A stretch of 64,000 bases of DNA from Helicobacter pylori_CU. GTDB taxonomy: Bacteria > Campylobacterota > Campylobacteria > Campylobacterales > Helicobacteraceae. The notes under the pieces are model-generated. The model searched no databases, was not told the DNA's origin, and was given only the letters and a program-made list of their open reading frames with translations. The first letter of the stretch is position 1. Every line of letters begins with the position of its first letter. Position numbers and translations under genes: made by a program. This document shows, piece by piece, positions 7,496-16,731 of this stretch. The stretch is taken from NCBI RefSeq assembly GCF_000259235.1, contig NC_017733.1:1-64000 (forward strand), given 5' to 3'.

Positions 7496-9136
7496 TTACA
7501 TCATGCCGCCCATGCCTCCCATTCCGCCCATGCCACCCATATCAGGCATTGCTGGGGCCGCTTTTTCTTCTTTGATTTCATGCACGGTGGCTTCTGTGGT
7601 TAAAAGCAGGCTTGAAACCGAAACCGCATTTTGTAAAGCGATCCTTTCTACTTTTAGGGGGTCAATAATGCCTTCTTTAAACATGTCCACATACTTGCCA
7701 TTGCTAGCGTTAAAACCAAAATGCCCTTCGTGTTTTTCTACTTCATTCACGACCACACCGCCATCATAACCAGCGTTAATAGCGATTTGAGCTAATGGGG
7801 CTTTAATGGCGCGCATGATGATTTCATAGCCCACTTTTTCATCATCGTGTAAATTCAAATGCACTTTTTGAGCCGCGCGAATAAGAGCCGCACCGCCGCC
7901 AATCACAATGCCTTCTTCAACCGCCGCTTTAGTCGCGCTCAACGCGTCATCCACCCGGTCTTTTTTCTCTTTCATTTCCACTTCGCTCGCAGCGCCCACT
8001 TTAATCACAGCCACACCGCCAGAGAGTTTAGCCAATCTTTCTTGCAATTTTTCTTTGTCATAATCGCTTGTCGTGCTTGCAATTTGGGTTTTGATTTGTG
8101 CGACTCTGTCTTTAACATCATCGCTATGACCTTTGCCATCTACGATCGTGGTGTTGTCTTTGTCAATCACAATCCTTCCGGCTTTGCCTAAAAACTCCAC
8201 TTCAGCGTTTTCTAGACTCAAGCCTAATTCTTCGCTGATGACTTGACCGCCGGTTAAAATAGCGATGTCTTTGAGCATTTCTTTTCTTCTGTCCCCAAAG
8301 CCTGGAGCTTTAACCGCTGCGATATTCAACACGCCTCTTAATTTATTCACCACTAGAGTCGTTAAAGCTTCGCCCTCAATGTCTTCAGCGATGATTAAAA
8401 GCGGTTTACCCTCTTTCATGGTTTTTTCCAATAGCGGGAGGATGTCTTTCATGCTAGAGATTTTTTTATCCGTTAAAAGGATGTAAGCGTTATCCAATTG
8501 AGCGGTCATTTTCTCAGCGTTGGTTACAAAATAAGGGGAGAGGTAGCCTCTATCAAATTGCATGCCCTCTACGACATCCAATTCATCTTCAATGCCCTTA
8601 GCTTCTTCAACGGTGATCACGCCGTCTTTGCCCACTTTTTCCATAGCGTCAGCGATGAGTTTCCCGATATTGTGATCGGAGTTTGCAGAAATGGTCGCCA
8701 CTTGGGTGATTTCTTCTTTACCGCCCACTTTTTTGCTCGCTTTTTTAAGCTCATTGATGATCGCTTCAGCGGCTTTATCCATGCCTCGTTTCACTTCAAT
8801 AGGGTTAGCCCCAGCCGTGATATTCCTCAAACCTTCTTTAAAAATGCTATAAGCCAACACGGTCGCTGTGGTCGTGCCATCGCCAGCAGCATCAGCGGTT
8901 TTGCTCGCTACTTCTTTAACGAGTTGAGCGCCCATGTTAGCCACTGGGCAACTTAATTCAATCTCTTTAGCCACGCTCACGCCGTCTTTGGTGATGCTTG
9001 GAGCGCCATAGCTTTTTTGAATCAACACATTCCTGCCTCTTGGCCCCATGGTTACTTTGACAGCGTCATGGAGTTGTCTCACGCCTTCAAATAGAAGGTT
9101 TCTTGCACTATCTGAAAATTTAATTTCTTTTGCCAT
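7496..9136 (-). CDS. groEL: Chaperonin GroEL (HspB)
   Basis: The 546-residue 60-kDa chaperonin forms the double-ring folding chamber that uses ATP and the GroES lid. The sequence starts M-A-K-E-I-K-F-S and contains the nucleotide-binding G-D-G-T-T-T-A-T-V segment near residue 86. It ends in the GGM-repeat tail (G-G-M four times, then M). It follows groES by 25 bases on the same strand, the standard bicistronic arrangement. In H. pylori the protein is also known on the cell surface and as an antigen, which this sequence cannot show. It is intact, with a terminator directly after it. Confidence 0.98.
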   Translation of the reverse strand: MAKEIKFSDSARNLLFEGVRQLHDAVKVTMGPRGRNVLIQKSYGAPSITKDGVSVAKEIELSCPVANMGAQLVKEVASKTADAAGDGTTTATVLAYSIFKEGLRNITAGANPIEVKRGMDKAAEAIINELKKASKKVGGKEEITQVATISANSDHNIGKLIADAMEKVGKDGVITVEEAKGIEDELDVVEGMQFDRGYLSPYFVTNAEKMTAQLDNAYILLTDKKISSMKDILPLLEKTMKEGKPLLIIAEDIEGEALTTLVVNKLRGVLNIAAVKAPGFGDRRKEMLKDIAILTGGQVISEELGLSLENAEVEFLGKAGRIVIDKDNTTIVDGKGHSDDVKDRVAQIKTQIASTTSDYDKEKLQERLAKLSGGVAVIKVGAASEVEMKEKKDRVDDALSATKAAVEEGIVIGGGAALIRAAQKVHLNLHDDEKVGYEIIMRAIKAPLAQIAINAGYDGGVVVNEVEKHEGHFGFNASNGKYVDMFKEGIIDPLKVERIALQNAVSVSSLLLTTEATVHEIKEEKAAPAMPDMGGMGGMGGMGGMM

Positions 9137-9161
9137 TGTGTATCCTTAATAATAATGTTTT

Positions 9162-9518
9162 TTAGTGTTTTTTGTGATCATGACAGCAAGCTTCATGCTC
9201 TTTAGCATGTTTATGGTCATGATTACCTGTATGACAGCAAGAGCCTGAGCCCACGATGCCCAGAATGTCTTCTAATTCTAGCACCATGTATTCGGTGCCG
9301 TCTAAAACGATTTCTGCGCCTTTGTATTTGCCAAAAGCGATCACATCGCCTTCTTTAACGCATTTGCAACCCTCACTGATTTTATGGCTAACCGCTTTGA
9401 CTACGCCCATTAAAGGCTTTTCTTTAGCGTTATCAGGGATGATGATGCCTGAACTGGTTTTGTTCTCTTCTTCAAGTCTTTCTACTAAGACCCTTTCTCC
9501 TAATGGTTGAAACTTCAT
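9162..9518 (-). CDS. groES: Co-chaperonin GroES (HspA) with metal-binding tail
   Basis: Residues 1 to about 90 are a normal GroES lid domain, starting M-K-F-Q-P-L-G-E-R-V-L-V with the mobile loop near residues 17-30. The last 27 or so residues are an extension rich in His and Cys (C-C-H-T-G-N-H-D-H-K-H and C-C-H-D-H-K-K-H). This tail is characteristic of H. pylori HspA and binds nickel, connecting the chaperonin to nickel supply for urease and hydrogenase. At 118 residues it is longer than the usual 95-100. It is the first gene of the heat-shock operon; a CIRCE-like operator lies upstream. Confidence 0.98.
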   Translation of the reverse strand: MKFQPLGERVLVERLEEENKTSSGIIIPDNAKEKPLMGVVKAVSHKISEGCKCVKEGDVIAFGKYKGAEIVLDGTEYMVLELEDILGIVGSGSCCHTGNHDHKHAKEHEACCHDHKKH

Positions 9519-9555
9519 TTCAGTTCTCCTAAGTTTTGATAAATAAAATAGAAAT

Positions 9556-9590
9556 TTAGCGCTTATTGTTATTAAGCGACATAACTATAG
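9556..9590 (-). promoter_or_regulatory. groES promoter with CIRCE-like HrcA operator
   Basis: On the minus strand a TATAGT box (9584-9589) is followed directly by an interrupted palindrome with GCTTA and TAAGC arms around about seven bases (9557-9583). It matches the degenerate CIRCE element of H. pylori, where HrcA, with HspR, represses the groES operon. The operator covers the expected start site. Confidence 0.75.
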
Positions 9591-9803
9591 CGCATTTTTA
9601 AAGATAAGTCAAGCCATAAAAACAAAGCTAATAATATAACTATAAGGATTATTAAGTCTATTTGTATCAAGTTTCATTAGTTTAAAAATATAAGGATTAG
9701 AAAAAGGGGCGTTATCAACAAACCTTTTTGAAGATTTTATTTATTGAGTATAATCCCTTTTGAGAAAGTCAAACCAAAAAAGCCCATTAAAGAAAGCAGA
9801 AAA

Positions 9804-11483
9804 ATGATTCTTAAAAGTTCCATTGATCGCCTTTTACAAACGATAGATATTGTAGAAGTCATTAGCTCTTATGTGGATTTGAGGAAATCAGGTTCGAATT
9901 ACATGGCTTGTTGCCCGTTTCATGAAGAAAGGAGCGCGAGTTTTAGCGTCAATCAAATTAAAGGGTTTTACCATTGCTTTGGGTGTGGGGCGAGCGGGGA
10001 TAGCATTAAATTTGTGATGGCGTTTGAAAAACTTTCGTTTGTGGAAGCGCTTGAGAAATTGGCCCACCGATTCAATATAACTTTAGAGTATGACAAAGGC
10101 GTTTATTACGATCATAAAGAAGATTACCACCTTTTAGAAATGGTGAGTTCGTTGTATCAAGAAGAGCTTTTCAACGCCCCGTTTTTTTTGAATTATTTGC
10201 AAAAAAGAGGGCTTAGCCTAGAGAGCATCAAAGCGTTTAAATTAGGCTTATGCACGAATAGAATTGATTACGGCATTGAAAATAAAGGCCTGAATAAGGA
10301 TAAACTGATTGAATTAGGCGTGCTGGGCAAGAGTGATAAAAAGGATAAAACCTATTTGCGTTTTTTGGATCGCATCATGTTCCCTATTTATAGCCCTAGC
10401 GCTCAAGTGGTGGGTTTTGGAGGGCGTACCTTAAAAGAAAAAGCGGCCAAGTATATCAATTCGCCCCAAAATAAGCTTTTTGATAAATCCAGTTTGCTCT
10501 ATGGCTATCATTTGGCTAAAGAACACATCTATAAACAAAAGCAAGTCATCGTAACCGAGGGGTATTTGGATGTGATTTTATTGCACCAGGCGGGTTTTAA
10601 AAACGCCATAGCCACGCTTGGGACAGCTTTAACGCCATCGCATTTGCCCTTGCTTAAAAAAGGCGATCCAGAAATTCTCTTAAGCTATGATGGGGATAAG
10701 GCAGGGCGGAATGCGGCTTATAAAGCGAGTTTGATGTTGGCTAAAGAGCAAAGGAAAGGGGGGGTGATTTTGTTTGAAAACAATCTCGATCCTGCGGATA
10801 TGATCGCTAACGGCCAGATTGAAACCTTAAAAGACTTGTTATCGCGCCCCATGGCTTTTATTGAATTTGTTTTAAGGTGCATGGCGGGTTTTTATCTTTT
10901 AGACGATCCTTTAGAAAAAGATAAGGCCCTTAAAGAAATGTTAGGGTTTTTGAAAAACTTTTCCTTGCTTTTACAAAATGAATACAAGCCCTTAATCGCC
11001 ACGCTTTTACAAGTGCCTTTGCATGTTTTAGGGATTAGAGAGCGAGCCTCTTTTCAGCCTTTTTACCCCAAAACAGAAAAACCCAATCGCCCTCAAAAGT
11101 TTGTGCATGTTTCTAACACGCTCAGTTTGGAATTTTTAGAAAAATTAGTGATCCGCTATCTTTTAGAAGACAGAAGCTTGTTGGATTTAGCGGTGGGTTA
11201 TATCCATAGTGGGGTATTCTTGCATAAAAAACAAGAATTTGACGCTTTGTGTCAAGAAAAATTAGACGACCCTAAATTAGTTGCGTTATTATTAGATGCG
11301 AATTTACCCTTAAAAAAAGGGGGTTTTGAAAAGGAATTGCGTTTGTTGATTTTGCACTATTTTGAGCGGCAACTCAAAGAAATCCCTAAAAGCCCGCTTT
11401 CTTTTAGCGAAAAAATGATCTGTTTAAAAAAGGCTCGCCAGGCCATTATGAAATTAAAACAAGGAGAATTAGTCGCCATATGA
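9804..11483 (+). CDS. dnaG: DNA primase
   Basis: DnaG makes RNA primers at the replication fork and works with the DnaB helicase. I start it at the ATG at 9804 (M-I-L-K-S-S-I-D-R-L), giving 559 residues. The frame is open from a TTG at 9744, but those 20 residues have no family counterpart. The N-terminal CHC2 zinc finger is visible (C-P-F-H-E-E near residue 38, then H-C-F-G-C-G near 58). The TOPRIM core follows, with V-T-E-G-Y-L-D-V near 253 and S-Y-D-G-D-K-A-G near 295. The C-terminal part is the helicase-binding region. It overlaps the next gene by four bases. Confidence 0.96.
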   Translation: MILKSSIDRLLQTIDIVEVISSYVDLRKSGSNYMACCPFHEERSASFSVNQIKGFYHCFGCGASGDSIKFVMAFEKLSFVEALEKLAHRFNITLEYDKGVYYDHKEDYHLLEMVSSLYQEELFNAPFFLNYLQKRGLSLESIKAFKLGLCTNRIDYGIENKGLNKDKLIELGVLGKSDKKDKTYLRFLDRIMFPIYSPSAQVVGFGGRTLKEKAAKYINSPQNKLFDKSSLLYGYHLAKEHIYKQKQVIVTEGYLDVILLHQAGFKNAIATLGTALTPSHLPLLKKGDPEILLSYDGDKAGRNAAYKASLMLAKEQRKGGVILFENNLDPADMIANGQIETLKDLLSRPMAFIEFVLRCMAGFYLLDDPLEKDKALKEMLGFLKNFSLLLQNEYKPLIATLLQVPLHVLGIRERASFQPFYPKTEKPNRPQKFVHVSNTLSLEFLEKLVIRYLLEDRSLLDLAVGYIHSGVFLHKKQEFDALCQEKLDDPKLVALLLDANLPLKKGGFEKELRLLILHYFERQLKEIPKSPLSFSEKMICLKKARQAIMKLKQGELVAI

Positions 11484-12532
11484 AACAAATAAAAGCTTTA
11501 GCCCTATTTAGTGGGGGGTTGGATAGTTTGTTGTCTATGAAATTACTCATTGATCAAGGCATTGAGGTAACCGCTTTGCACTTTAATATAGGGTTTGGGG
11601 GGAATAAAGATAAAAGAGAGTATTTTGAAAACGCCACCGCGCAAATCGGGGCTAAGCTCTTAGTGTGCGATATTAGAGAGCAGTTTTTTAACGACGTGTT
11701 GTTCAAGCCCAAATACGGCTATGGGAAATATTTCAACCCTTGCATTGACTGCCATGCCAACATGTTTAGGAACGCTTTTTATAAAATGCTTGAATTGAAC
11801 GCGGATTTTGTTTTGAGCGGAGAAGTGCTAGGGCAACGCCCTAAATCCCAAAGGAAAGAAGCGCTCAATCAGGTGAGGAAATTAGTCAGAGAGGTGGGCG
11901 AAGAGGCGCGTTTTGATCCCGTTTTAGACCGAACGCAAGCAGGCGGTGAAAAACCGCAATTTTTAGACGAATTGCTCTTAAGGCCCATGAGCGCTAAACT
12001 CTTAGAGCCTACTTTTATGGAAAAAAAGGGTTTTGTTGATAGAGACAAGCTTTTAGATGTGAGTGGTAGGGGGCGCACTAGGCAATTGCAAATGATCAAA
12101 GATTACGGCTTGAAATATTATGAAAAGCCAGGCGGGGGGTGCTTGCTTACAGACATTCAAGTGAGCAATAAGATTAAGAATTTGAAAGAATACAGAGAAA
12201 TGGTGTTTGAAGATGGCGTGATTGTCAAAAACGGGCGTTATTTTATCTTGCCCCATAACGCTCGTTTGGTGGTGGCAAGGAATGAAGAAGAAAACCATAA
12301 GCTAGACATTGAGCACCCCTTAATGGATAAGATTGAATTACTAAGCTGTAAAGGCCCTTTGAGTTTAGTGGATAAAAACGCCAGTAAAGAAGATAAAGAA
12401 TTAGCCGGCCGTATCGCTTTAGGCTATGCTAAGACTTTAAAAAATCAAGCTTATCTCATTCAAATAGGGAATGAAAAACGCGAGCTTTACCCTTTGGATA
12501 AAGAGAGCGCTAGGGAGTATTTGTTCGCTTGA
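11480..12532 (+). CDS. PP-loop ATP pyrophosphatase, MnmA/ThiI-like
   Basis: A 350-residue protein with an N-terminal PP-loop ATPase domain: the S-G-G-L-D-S motif at residues 11-16 binds the pyrophosphate of ATP. Cysteines in C-I-D-C-H near residue 93 and in G-G-G-C near 220 are placed as in sulfur-transfer enzymes that thiolate tRNA. The C-terminal 130 residues (from about F-E-D-G-V-I) look like the small added domain found in some tRNA-thiolation relatives. I cannot assign the exact substrate; tRNA modification is the best inference. It overlaps the dnaG stop by four bases (ATGA). Confidence 0.75.
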   Translation: MKQIKALALFSGGLDSLLSMKLLIDQGIEVTALHFNIGFGGNKDKREYFENATAQIGAKLLVCDIREQFFNDVLFKPKYGYGKYFNPCIDCHANMFRNAFYKMLELNADFVLSGEVLGQRPKSQRKEALNQVRKLVREVGEEARFDPVLDRTQAGGEKPQFLDELLLRPMSAKLLEPTFMEKKGFVDRDKLLDVSGRGRTRQLQMIKDYGLKYYEKPGGGCLLTDIQVSNKIKNLKEYREMVFEDGVIVKNGRYFILPHNARLVVARNEEENHKLDIEHPLMDKIELLSCKGPLSLVDKNASKEDKELAGRIALGYAKTLKNQAYLIQIGNEKRELYPLDKESAREYLFA

Positions 12533-12573
12533 AAGGGGAGTTTTTGAGAATTTTAGGGGTTTTCTTTTTATGC

Positions 12574-12579
12574 TATAAT
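12574..12579 (+). promoter_or_regulatory. -10 element for the HP0014-like gene
   Basis: TATAAT in a T-rich context 43 bases before the ATG at 12622; a strong AGGAGG ribosome binding site lies just before the start codon. Confidence 0.65.
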
Positions 12580-12621
12580 GAAAAAAGCTCTAATGATTAA
12601 GCTATTTGCTAGGAGGTTTGC

Positions 12622-13449
12622 ATGCAAGAGTTTTTAGGTTTTGGTGTGGTGGGGAATTTTGCAGGGCATTTGGAGCAAGCAGGAGAGAGTCATAGTTTTA
12701 TTAACATGAAAAGCGAAGAAAAGGACGCCCCTAAGGGACTATTCCCTTTTTATATCCCCTATGAAAATTGTTATTTGGGGCGTTGTTGCATTGATAACCA
12801 TAAGATTATTTTGCCTAATGATCCAGATTTAAGGGTGCAAGCAGAGCCAGAAATCGCTTTAGAATGCGATGTTAAATACGATGAAAAACATTTGGTAACC
12901 AAGCTTGTACCTAATTTTTTCATGGCGTTTAATGACGCTTCTGTGCGTAATTTAGACGCCGCAAAACTCTCCCAAAAAAAGAATTTTTCACCAGCTTCTA
13001 AAGGCATAGGGCAGAAATTGCCTATTGATAGGTTTGTTTATGGGGGGGTGTGCAACAATTTCTCTATCGCATCTTTTTTGAAATACGATAATGTTTGGCA
13101 CATTTATGGGGAAAACAGCAAATTGCTCAAATACGAGTTTTTTTATCAAAAGCTTTTAGACTGGATCAAAGACCAATTAAACCACCAACAAGATGGTGAT
13201 TCTTTAGAGGCTCTAAGACCTTTTTTAGAGCGCCATAATTTCCCCACTAAAATGATTTTTGCGATTGGGGCTACCCCTTATATGCCTTTTGCGCAAGAGC
13301 ATTTTTTGCAAAAAGGCGATGAGGTGGTGATTGTTGCTTACAACCATTTACAATATAGTTTTGAAAAGATTCAAAGCCTCTTAGAAGAAGACACCCTACA
13401 AACCAAAGAACACGCTAATCTTTCTTATGTCTATCAAATCGTAGAGTAG
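12622..13449 (+). CDS. Conserved hypothetical protein (HP0014 position)
   Basis: A 275-residue soluble protein with a perfect AGGAGG ribosome binding site and its own TATAAT promoter, so clearly a real gene. No signal peptide or membrane segment is seen. The stretches E-P-E-I-A-L-E-C-D and A-I-G-A-T-P-Y-M-P-F faintly recall the fumarylacetoacetate hydrolase fold (an acidic metal site in E-P-E), but this is a weak impression and no function is assigned. It stands alone between the PP-loop gene and the comB2 operon. Confidence 0.7.
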   Translation: MQEFLGFGVVGNFAGHLEQAGESHSFINMKSEEKDAPKGLFPFYIPYENCYLGRCCIDNHKIILPNDPDLRVQAEPEIALECDVKYDEKHLVTKLVPNFFMAFNDASVRNLDAAKLSQKKNFSPASKGIGQKLPIDRFVYGGVCNNFSIASFLKYDNVWHIYGENSKLLKYEFFYQKLLDWIKDQLNHQQDGDSLEALRPFLERHNFPTKMIFAIGATPYMPFAQEHFLQKGDEVVIVAYNHLQYSFEKIQSLLEEDTLQTKEHANLSYVYQIVE

Positions 13450-13590
13450 TAAGGCTTTTTCTCTTTAGCTTTGCTTTTTTACCCCTTTTAAAGATAAAAC
13501 CACCCCTTTTGCCCCCCTTTTAGAGGATTTTTATGGTTTTTTTGAGATAATAAAGCCTTATAAAGTTAATTAAAATTAAACAGAAGGGTT

Positions 13591-13875
13591 TTGATGTCCG
13601 CTCATTTTTTAAAAATCATTTTTTTGGTAGGCATGTGCGTTTCAAGTTTGTTCGCTGAAGGTTTAGAGGGGTTTTTTAACGCCCTAGAAGCCCAGCTCAA
13701 AAGCCCCATCGCTAAGGGGATTTTAATGGTGATTTTCATAGGGATCGCTATTTATGTGTGGAGGAATTTAGACCGGTGGAAAGAGATTTTATTCACGATC
13801 CTTGGCGTGGTGTTTGGGATTTTTTTATTCTTTAAAGCCCCGAGTTTGGCGAATTGGTTTATGGGAATTTTTTAA
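13591..13875 (+). CDS. comB2: ComB2, VirB2-type pilin-like competence protein
   Basis: This is the VirB2-like subunit of the ComB type IV secretion system that takes up DNA during natural transformation in H. pylori. The 94-residue product has an N-terminal signal sequence ending near L-F-A-E (residue 22) and two further hydrophobic helices at about 40-57 and 68-85, as in VirB2 pilins. It is the first of three overlapping genes (comB2, comB3, comB4): its stop overlaps the comB3 start as TAATG. The rest of the system, comB6-comB10, is at 36-40 kb. Confidence 0.9.
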   Translation: MMSAHFLKIIFLVGMCVSSLFAEGLEGFFNALEAQLKSPIAKGILMVIFIGIAIYVWRNLDRWKEILFTILGVVFGIFLFFKAPSLANWFMGIF

Positions 13876-14138
13876 TGATTATCCTGTCAGCGAGCGTGAA
13901 GAATTTGCGTGAAATTTCGGTTAAAGAAAAATTTTTATGGCTGAACGCTAAGTCTTATTTGATTTCTGTTTTTGCGCCTTTTATTTTGCTCCCTTGGATT
14001 GATTTATTGAGCGCTTTTTTATTGTATTTAGGGTTTTTAGCGCTCTTTAGCGTGCTGGAATTTTTTGATGAAGACATTGCAGATATTATTGTGGCTAAAA
14101 GCAAAATAAAGACTAAAACCAAATGTTATAGAGCGTAG
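13875..14138 (+). CDS. comB3: ComB3, VirB3-type inner membrane protein
   Basis: An 87-residue protein with two strongly hydrophobic segments at about residues 25-38 and 40-58, the VirB3 layout. VirB3 is the small inner-membrane partner of the VirB4 ATPase. I start it at the ATG at 13875 (M-I-I-L-S-A), overlapping the comB2 stop; an upstream GTG at 13854 would add seven residues from the comB2 end. comB4 follows after one base. Confidence 0.88.
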   Translation: MIILSASVKNLREISVKEKFLWLNAKSYLISVFAPFILLPWIDLLSAFLLYLGFLALFSVLEFFDEDIADIIVAKSKIKTKTKCYRA

Positions 14139-14139
14139 G

Positions 14140-16503
14140 ATGTTAGAAAAGCTTTTGAGCGCTATCAAGCAAAAAGTTTCAAACTATTTTTTAGGGGTTT
14201 TGCCTAAAAGCTATTCTATGAACGAAGAAAACAACATTTTAGGCTTGTATGATGAGCATTTTTTACTCACTAAAAACGAAAACTTAGTGGGTATTCTCCG
14301 TTTAGAGGGGGTGAGTTACACCCATTTAAGCACAGAGCAATTGCAAGATCTTTTCACTGAGCGCCAGATGGCGTTGGATTCTTTAGAAAAAGTCGTGGCA
14401 CGCCTGGTGGTTAAAAGGCGTAAAATTGATCACCAACAAAACATTCAATCTGATTCTCAATACTTGCAAGCGATTTTGAATCAATTTGAAAACAAAGAAG
14501 TGTATGAGAATCAGTATTTTTTAGTTTTAGAAAGCACGCACTCCTTACAAGGTGTTTTGGAGCATAAGAAAAAATCTCTCATGCATGCCAATAAGGAAAA
14601 TTTTAAGGATATTCTCTCTTATAAAGCGCATTTTTTGCAAGAAACTTTAAAAAGCCTAGAAATCCAGCTCAAAAACTATGCCCCCAAAATCTTAAGCTCT
14701 AAAGAGGTTTTGAATTTTTATGCGGAATATATCAATGGGTTTGATCTCCCTTTAAAACCCCTAGTATGGGGGTATTTGAGCGATAGCTATATCGCTAGTT
14801 CTATCACTTTTGAAAAAGATTATTTCATTCAAGAAAGCTTTAACCAAAAAACCTATAACCGCTTGATTGGCATTAAAGCTTATGAGAGCGAACGCATCAC
14901 TTCTATAGCGATCGGAGCGCTTTTATACCAAGAGACGCCACTAGATATTATCTTTTCTATAGAGCCTATGAGTGTGCATAAAACGCTGAGTTTTTTAAAA
15001 GAGAGAGCCAAGTTTAGCATGTCTAATCTCGTTAAAAACGAGCTGCTAGAATACCAAGAATTGGTCAAAACCAAACGCCTATCCATGCAAAAATTCGCCC
15101 TAAACGTTCTTATCAAAGCCCCTAGTTTAGAGGATTTAGACGCTCAAACGAGCTTAGTTTTAGGGCTTTTATTTAAAGAAAACTTAGTGGGCGTTATAGA
15201 AACTTTTGGCTTGAAAGGGGGGTATTTTTCCTTTTTCCCTGAACGCATCCATTTAAACCACCGCTTGCGTTTTTTGACCTCTAAAGCCCTAGCGTGTTTG
15301 ATGGTGTTTGAAAGGCAAAATTTAGGCTTTAAAGCTAATTCATGGGGGAATAGCCCTTTGAGCGTGTTTAAAAATTTGGATTATTCCCCTTTTTTATTCA
15401 ATTTCCACAACCAAGAAGTGAGCCATAATAACGCTAAAGAAATTGCCAGAGTGAATGGGCATACTTTAGTTATAGGGGCAACCGGAAGCGGTAAAAGCAC
15501 GCTGATTAGCTTTTTAATGATGAGCGCTTTAAAATACCAAAACATGCGCCTTTTAGCTTTTGACAGGATGCAAGGGCTGTATTCTTTCACCGAATTTTTT
15601 AAAGGGCATTACCATGACGGCCAATCTTTTAGCATTAATCCCTTTTGTTTAGAGCCTAATTTACAGAATTTAGAATTTTTGCAATCCTTTTTTTTGAGCA
15701 TGTTGGATCTCGCCCCTTCAAGGGATAAAGAAGCCTTAGAAGACATGAATGCGGTTTCTGGTGCGATTAAGAGCCTTTATGAGACCTTATACCCTAAAGC
15801 CTTTAGTTTGCTAGACTTTAAAGAAACGCTTAAAAGAACCTCATCTAACCAATTGGGCTTGAGTTTAGAGCCGTATTTGAATAACCCCCTTTTTAACGCT
15901 TTGAATGACGCATTCAATTCCAACGCTTTTTTAAATGTAATCAACTTAGACGCTATCACCCAAAACCCTAAAGACTTAGGACTTTTAGCCTATTACTTGT
16001 TTTATAAAATTTTAGAAGAATCCAGGAAAAACGACAGCGGTTTTTTGGTTTTTTTAGACGAGTTTAAATCCTATGTGGAAAACGATTTATTGAACACCAA
16101 AATCAACGCTTTAATCACGCAAGCCAGGAAAGCTAATGGCGTGGTGGTGTTGGCTTTGCAAGATATTTACCAGTTAAGCGGGGTCAAAAACGCCCATAGT
16201 TTTTTAAGCAACATGGGGACTCTCATTTTGTATCCGCAAAAAAACGCTAGGGAGTTGAAACACCACTTCAATGTGCCTTTGAGCGAGACTGAAATTTCTT
16301 TTTTAGAAAACACCCCTTTGTATGCCAGGCAGGTTTTAGTCAAAAATCTGGGTAACGGGAGTTCTAACATGATTGATGTGAGTTTGGAGAGCTTGGGGCG
16401 TTATTTGAAAATCTTTAATTCGGATTCTAGTCATGTGAATAAAGTGAAAGCGTTACAAAAAGACTACCCTACAGAGTGGCGTGAGAAACTTTTGAAGAGT
16501 TAG
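14140..16503 (+). CDS. comB4: ComB4, VirB4-type ATPase of the DNA uptake system
   Basis: A 787-residue VirB4/CagE-family ATPase that energises the ComB type IV system at the inner membrane. The C-terminal ATPase half has a Walker A G-A-T-G-S-G-K-S-T at about residues 446-454, and a Walker B-like L-V-F-L-D-E-F near 635. The R-K-A-N-G and L-A-L-Q-D-I-Y segments that follow are typical of VirB4. The N-terminal half is the substrate and partner-binding region. The length is normal for the family and the gene is intact. Confidence 0.95.
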   Translation: MLEKLLSAIKQKVSNYFLGVLPKSYSMNEENNILGLYDEHFLLTKNENLVGILRLEGVSYTHLSTEQLQDLFTERQMALDSLEKVVARLVVKRRKIDHQQNIQSDSQYLQAILNQFENKEVYENQYFLVLESTHSLQGVLEHKKKSLMHANKENFKDILSYKAHFLQETLKSLEIQLKNYAPKILSSKEVLNFYAEYINGFDLPLKPLVWGYLSDSYIASSITFEKDYFIQESFNQKTYNRLIGIKAYESERITSIAIGALLYQETPLDIIFSIEPMSVHKTLSFLKERAKFSMSNLVKNELLEYQELVKTKRLSMQKFALNVLIKAPSLEDLDAQTSLVLGLLFKENLVGVIETFGLKGGYFSFFPERIHLNHRLRFLTSKALACLMVFERQNLGFKANSWGNSPLSVFKNLDYSPFLFNFHNQEVSHNNAKEIARVNGHTLVIGATGSGKSTLISFLMMSALKYQNMRLLAFDRMQGLYSFTEFFKGHYHDGQSFSINPFCLEPNLQNLEFLQSFFLSMLDLAPSRDKEALEDMNAVSGAIKSLYETLYPKAFSLLDFKETLKRTSSNQLGLSLEPYLNNPLFNALNDAFNSNAFLNVINLDAITQNPKDLGLLAYYLFYKILEESRKNDSGFLVFLDEFKSYVENDLLNTKINALITQARKANGVVVLALQDIYQLSGVKNAHSFLSNMGTLILYPQKNARELKHHFNVPLSETEISFLENTPLYARQVLVKNLGNGSSNMIDVSLESLGRYLKIFNSDSSHVNKVKALQKDYPTEWREKLLKS

Positions 16504-16529
16504 TTTTAAAAGTCAGTTTCAATATCGTG

Positions 16530-16645
16530 TGAAGCACTCCTATTCAGATGGCTAAGGCACACAAGAAATTAGGGGACTCTGCTGTATTCCTACCCTGAAG
16601 CGTTACCCTAAAATCCTATTGCATAGGTCTAAATAAGAGCTTAGG
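16530..16645 (-). ncRNA. ffs: Signal recognition particle RNA (4.5S type)
   Basis: The minus strand between comB4 and the next gene carries the SRP helix-8 core: CAGG, GTA, a GGAA tetraloop, TAC, then AGCAG (core at 16577-16600). This is the exact layout of the E. coli 4.5S RNA with a GTA/TAC stem in place of TCC/GGA. Flanking TTAGGG and CCCTAA pair, and further out AAGCTCTTATTTAGA pairs with TCTGAATAGGAGTGCTT, giving a single long hairpin of about 115 nt. A TAAAAT -10 box lies just upstream (about 16650-16656). The RNA with Ffh targets membrane proteins. Ends are approximate. Confidence 0.87.
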
Positions 16646-16731
16646 GATCATTTTAGCCATAAAAAGCTTATGTTTTCATTAAAAATGTTATGATACGCTC
16701 AAATAGTCAAGCAAAAATTAAAAGGGTTAGA

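Noticed and set aside
8498..8956. 152-codon open frame opposite groEL
   Set aside because: Antisense shadow of a highly expressed, strongly codon-biased gene; no start signal of its own.
9744..9803. TTG start extending DnaG by 20 residues
   Set aside because: The extension has no counterpart in primases, and the ATG at 9804 gives the usual N-terminus before the zinc finger.
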